Assembly: GCA_031256615.1 (NCBI GenBank)
Contig: JAIRQG010000032.1
Coordinates: forward strand, 1 to 5,388
Source: Candidatus Methanoplasma sp.
Lineage (GTDB): Archaea > Thermoplasmatota > Thermoplasmata > Methanomassiliicoccales > Methanomethylophilaceae
DNA: 5,388 nt
Direction of reading: 5' to 3'
Position 1 is the first letter of the stretch. The number at the start of each line of letters is the position of its first letter. The notes under the pieces were generated by a model. It was not told the DNA's origin. It made no database searches and saw only the letters and a list, made by a program, of their open reading frames with translations. Made by a program: the position numbers and the translations under genes. Shown here in pieces: positions 3,740 to 5,388 of the stretch.

Positions 3740-5388
3740 TCAGTTTCTTGTTTCCAGGTATATGTTGTCGATCACTTCTCTTTTTAGAATTGTATATATG
3801 CCGCCCTCGTCAGGGTACAGCGGCTTCCACTGCTCTTCCTCGCCCACGTGGTAGTATACTGCACCCGTGTATCTGTCTTCCACCGAGAAGCGGTATTCAT
3901 TCTTACGGCGCGTCTTTTGTTCTCCTGCGATGGCCATTTCTCCCATGAAATAAACGTCGTAGTACCTTCTGTGCCAGAAGATGAACCACAACAAGAAGCC
4001 GATCGTTAACAGCAGCAAGAGTCCGACGATCCCCCACAGAAGGTGGTCTCCTATCAATGAACCGGTCGTGTCTCTCTCTTCAAAGTACACTTCCAAGTAA
4101 ACGGACGAGGTGATATCATCGAATGTTATCTCAGAATCAGAGAATACCGTCTCTCCGCTCCTCCATTCTATGAACTTATAACCTGCGTCTTCGGAGGCGG
4201 TCAGGACCAAAGATGAATTATCCGGCAGAACGACGGGGGAGATATATTTCCTAAGGGCTCCGCCGTTGACACTGTATTCTGCGCTCCCTTTGCCTTCTGC
4301 CACAACGACGGTCAGAATGATCGCCGATCCCTCTGCGCTTTTTACTTCGATAGTGTGGTTCATTTTCACATCGTAGAATGTGTAGCATCCGTTTGCGATG
4401 TCAGCAGAGGACAGAGGCACTCCGTCCACCAATACCGCCAATACTGAATATCCTGCGTCGGCGGAGAAGCAGAATGTCATTTTGCCTCCGCTCTGCACCG
4501 TTATCATTCCGGCGGGAGATATTGCCGTCCCCAGGTCTGCGAATGCTTTGATGCAGTAGTCGTGTGTTGGCGGCTGGCCGTTTTGAACGACAGTGTGGGA
4601 CAGCTCCGATCCGGAAGGTTTGAAGTTCTCATCACCGAGATATTCCGCACAGATCTGGTGAGTGCCTGTGCTCAATACGGATATGGAAAAGGTCGCCTCG
4701 CCTGAGACCAGCTGAGCGGTCCCCAGCAGCGTTGTGCCGTTATAGAATTCGACCCAGCCTTCAGCGGCCGTACCGGAAAGCAAGCCTTCCACTTTTGCGG
4801 TGAAAGTTACGGTCTCTCCCGGTTTCGACGGGTTGATATCTGAAATAAGTGTGGTAACTGTCTCTTCCGCCTCTGTGAATAAGGCAGCTTCGACAGCGCC
4901 GCATGTGACACGGTCCCCTGCGGCCGTCAGGCGCGATGCACCGGCCTGATCCTTCTCAAGCGCCGACAGAATTGTTTCTTGCTGAGCAGGAGTCAGTTTT
5001 GTTGTAGAGAGGTCTGCGGCCGTTATCGCGGTCGCTCCGCCGGCCGCAATACCGCCGTCTGGCACTCTGTGCAAACCTGTCACCAGGTCAAAGGTGTTCT
5101 CACCGAATATATCCTTATAGGTGATCTCTTCCAAACTATCTGGAATGAGCTCTCCTTCAATCAGACAGCCGGCGGTAACGATACTAGATCCATTGGGGTA
5201 GGTGACCTGGTAAGGCTCATTACCTGCCACGATGGAATTTTGCACGTTCAAAGTTTTTGCGTAAACGCCGCTGCCGACGTTGTCTGTTACAGTTGTGTGA
5301 AAGAGATATGCTGCATTCGCACTGTATGCCGCAGCATAGTATTCAGTGTTGTTACCGGAAATAGTACAATTGATAAGAATCATTACGC
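3740..5388 (-). CDS. Large membrane-anchored adhesin-like surface protein, C-terminal part
   Basis: The frame is open to the right edge (a Val codon precedes Met at 5383), so the start lies outside and about 549 residues are visible. Numbered from that Met: residues 1-60 look like the last coils of a right-handed beta-helix (INCTISGNN, TTVTDNVGSGV, NSIVAGN). Next are a linker and an R-x(8)-TCGAVEA segment (151-167), resembling the motif that closes many bacterial beta-helix surface proteins. An Ig-like domain of the Big_3_5 type follows (about 174-266, with KPGETVTFTAKV, GWVEFYNGTTLLGTA and YLGDENFKPS). Two divergent InlB B-type repeats follow (about 272-350 and 355-437). A membrane helix spans 448-470, followed by HRR, so the remaining 77 residues should be cytoplasmic. 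Family knowledge suggests adhesion to host, plant fibre or other cells; the ligand is unknown. TGA stop, then a clear terminator. The cytoplasmic tail is not recognised. Confidence 0.85.
   Translation of the reverse strand, partial: VMILINCTISGNNTEYYAAAYSANAAYLFHTTVTDNVGSGVYAKTLNVQNSIVAGNEPYQVTYPNGSSIVTAGCLIEGELIPDSLEEITYKDIFGENTFDLVTGLHRVPDGGIAAGGATAITAADLSTTKLTPAQQETILSALEKDQAGASRLTAAGDRVTCGAVEAALFTEAEETVTTLISDINPSKPGETVTFTAKVEGLLSGTAAEGWVEFYNGTTLLGTAQLVSGEATFSISVLSTGTHQICAEYLGDENFKPSGSELSHTVVQNGQPPTHDYCIKAFADLGTAISPAGMITVQSGGKMTFCFSADAGYSVLAVLVDGVPLSSADIANGCYTFYDVKMNHTIEVKSAEGSAIILTVVVAEGKGSAEYSVNGGALRKYISPVVLPDNSSLVLTASEDAGYKFIEWRSGETVFSDSEITFDDITSSVYLEVYFEERDTTGSLIGDHLLWGIVGLLLLLTIGFLLWFIFWHRRYYDVYFMGEMAIAGEQKTRRKNEYRFSVEDRYTGAVYYHVGEEEQWKPLYPDEGGIYTILKREVIDNIYLETRN

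Noticed and set aside
3525..3948. Plus-strand frames running from the symporter end into the surface-protein locus
   Set aside because: They cross two termination regions and the antisense of a clear gene. Their products are low-quality (Ser/Arg/Pro-rich ends) and no promoter is seen.

Overview
The window looks like a piece of chromosome from a host-associated methanogenic archaeon of the Thermoplasmata side of the tree, most plausibly a member of Methanomassiliicoccales. Three things point that way: a methanogenesis marker 2 (AIR-synthase-like) gene, an archaeal-type signal recognition particle (SRP) RNA of about 304 nt, and a large surface protein with a beta-helix, an Ig-like domain and InlB-type repeats, of the kind common in gut and rumen members of this group. 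TATA/BRE-like promoters and U-rich terminators also fit an archaeon. The order-level placement is inference; no taxonomic marker was searched.

Layout from left to right. Positions 1-222 (+) hold the C-terminal end of a site-2-type M50 membrane metalloprotease. Positions 271-1254 (+) hold the methanogenesis marker 2 gene, probably expressed from its own near-leaderless promoter. On the minus strand, 1553-1250 encodes the SRP RNA. Its 3' end runs antisense into the stop codon of the marker gene, and its probable U-tract terminator lies inside the last codons of that gene. Positions 1554-1760 form a divergent control region that serves the SRP RNA leftward and a transporter operon rightward; it contains an imperfect tandem repeat with a period of about 60 bp.

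The transporter operon has two translationally coupled genes: a 44-residue single-span membrane protein (1761-1895) and a sodium:solute symporter of the SSS family (1892-3553). The small protein fits the 'symporter small accessory protein' type that travels with SSS carriers. A short convergent spacer (3554-3739) carries T-rich termination signals for the operon and a clear hairpin plus U-tract terminator for the opposite gene. From 5388 down to 3740 (-) lies the C-terminal part of a large membrane-anchored surface protein, whose beginning is outside the window.

I do not see a mobile element, CRISPR array, tRNA, rRNA or defence system. Nothing here amounts to an undescribed multi-gene system. 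The points most worth following are the unusual loops of the SRP RNA, its antisense junction with the methanogenesis marker gene, the carrier plus micro-protein pair, and the uncharacterised C-terminal tail of the surface protein.
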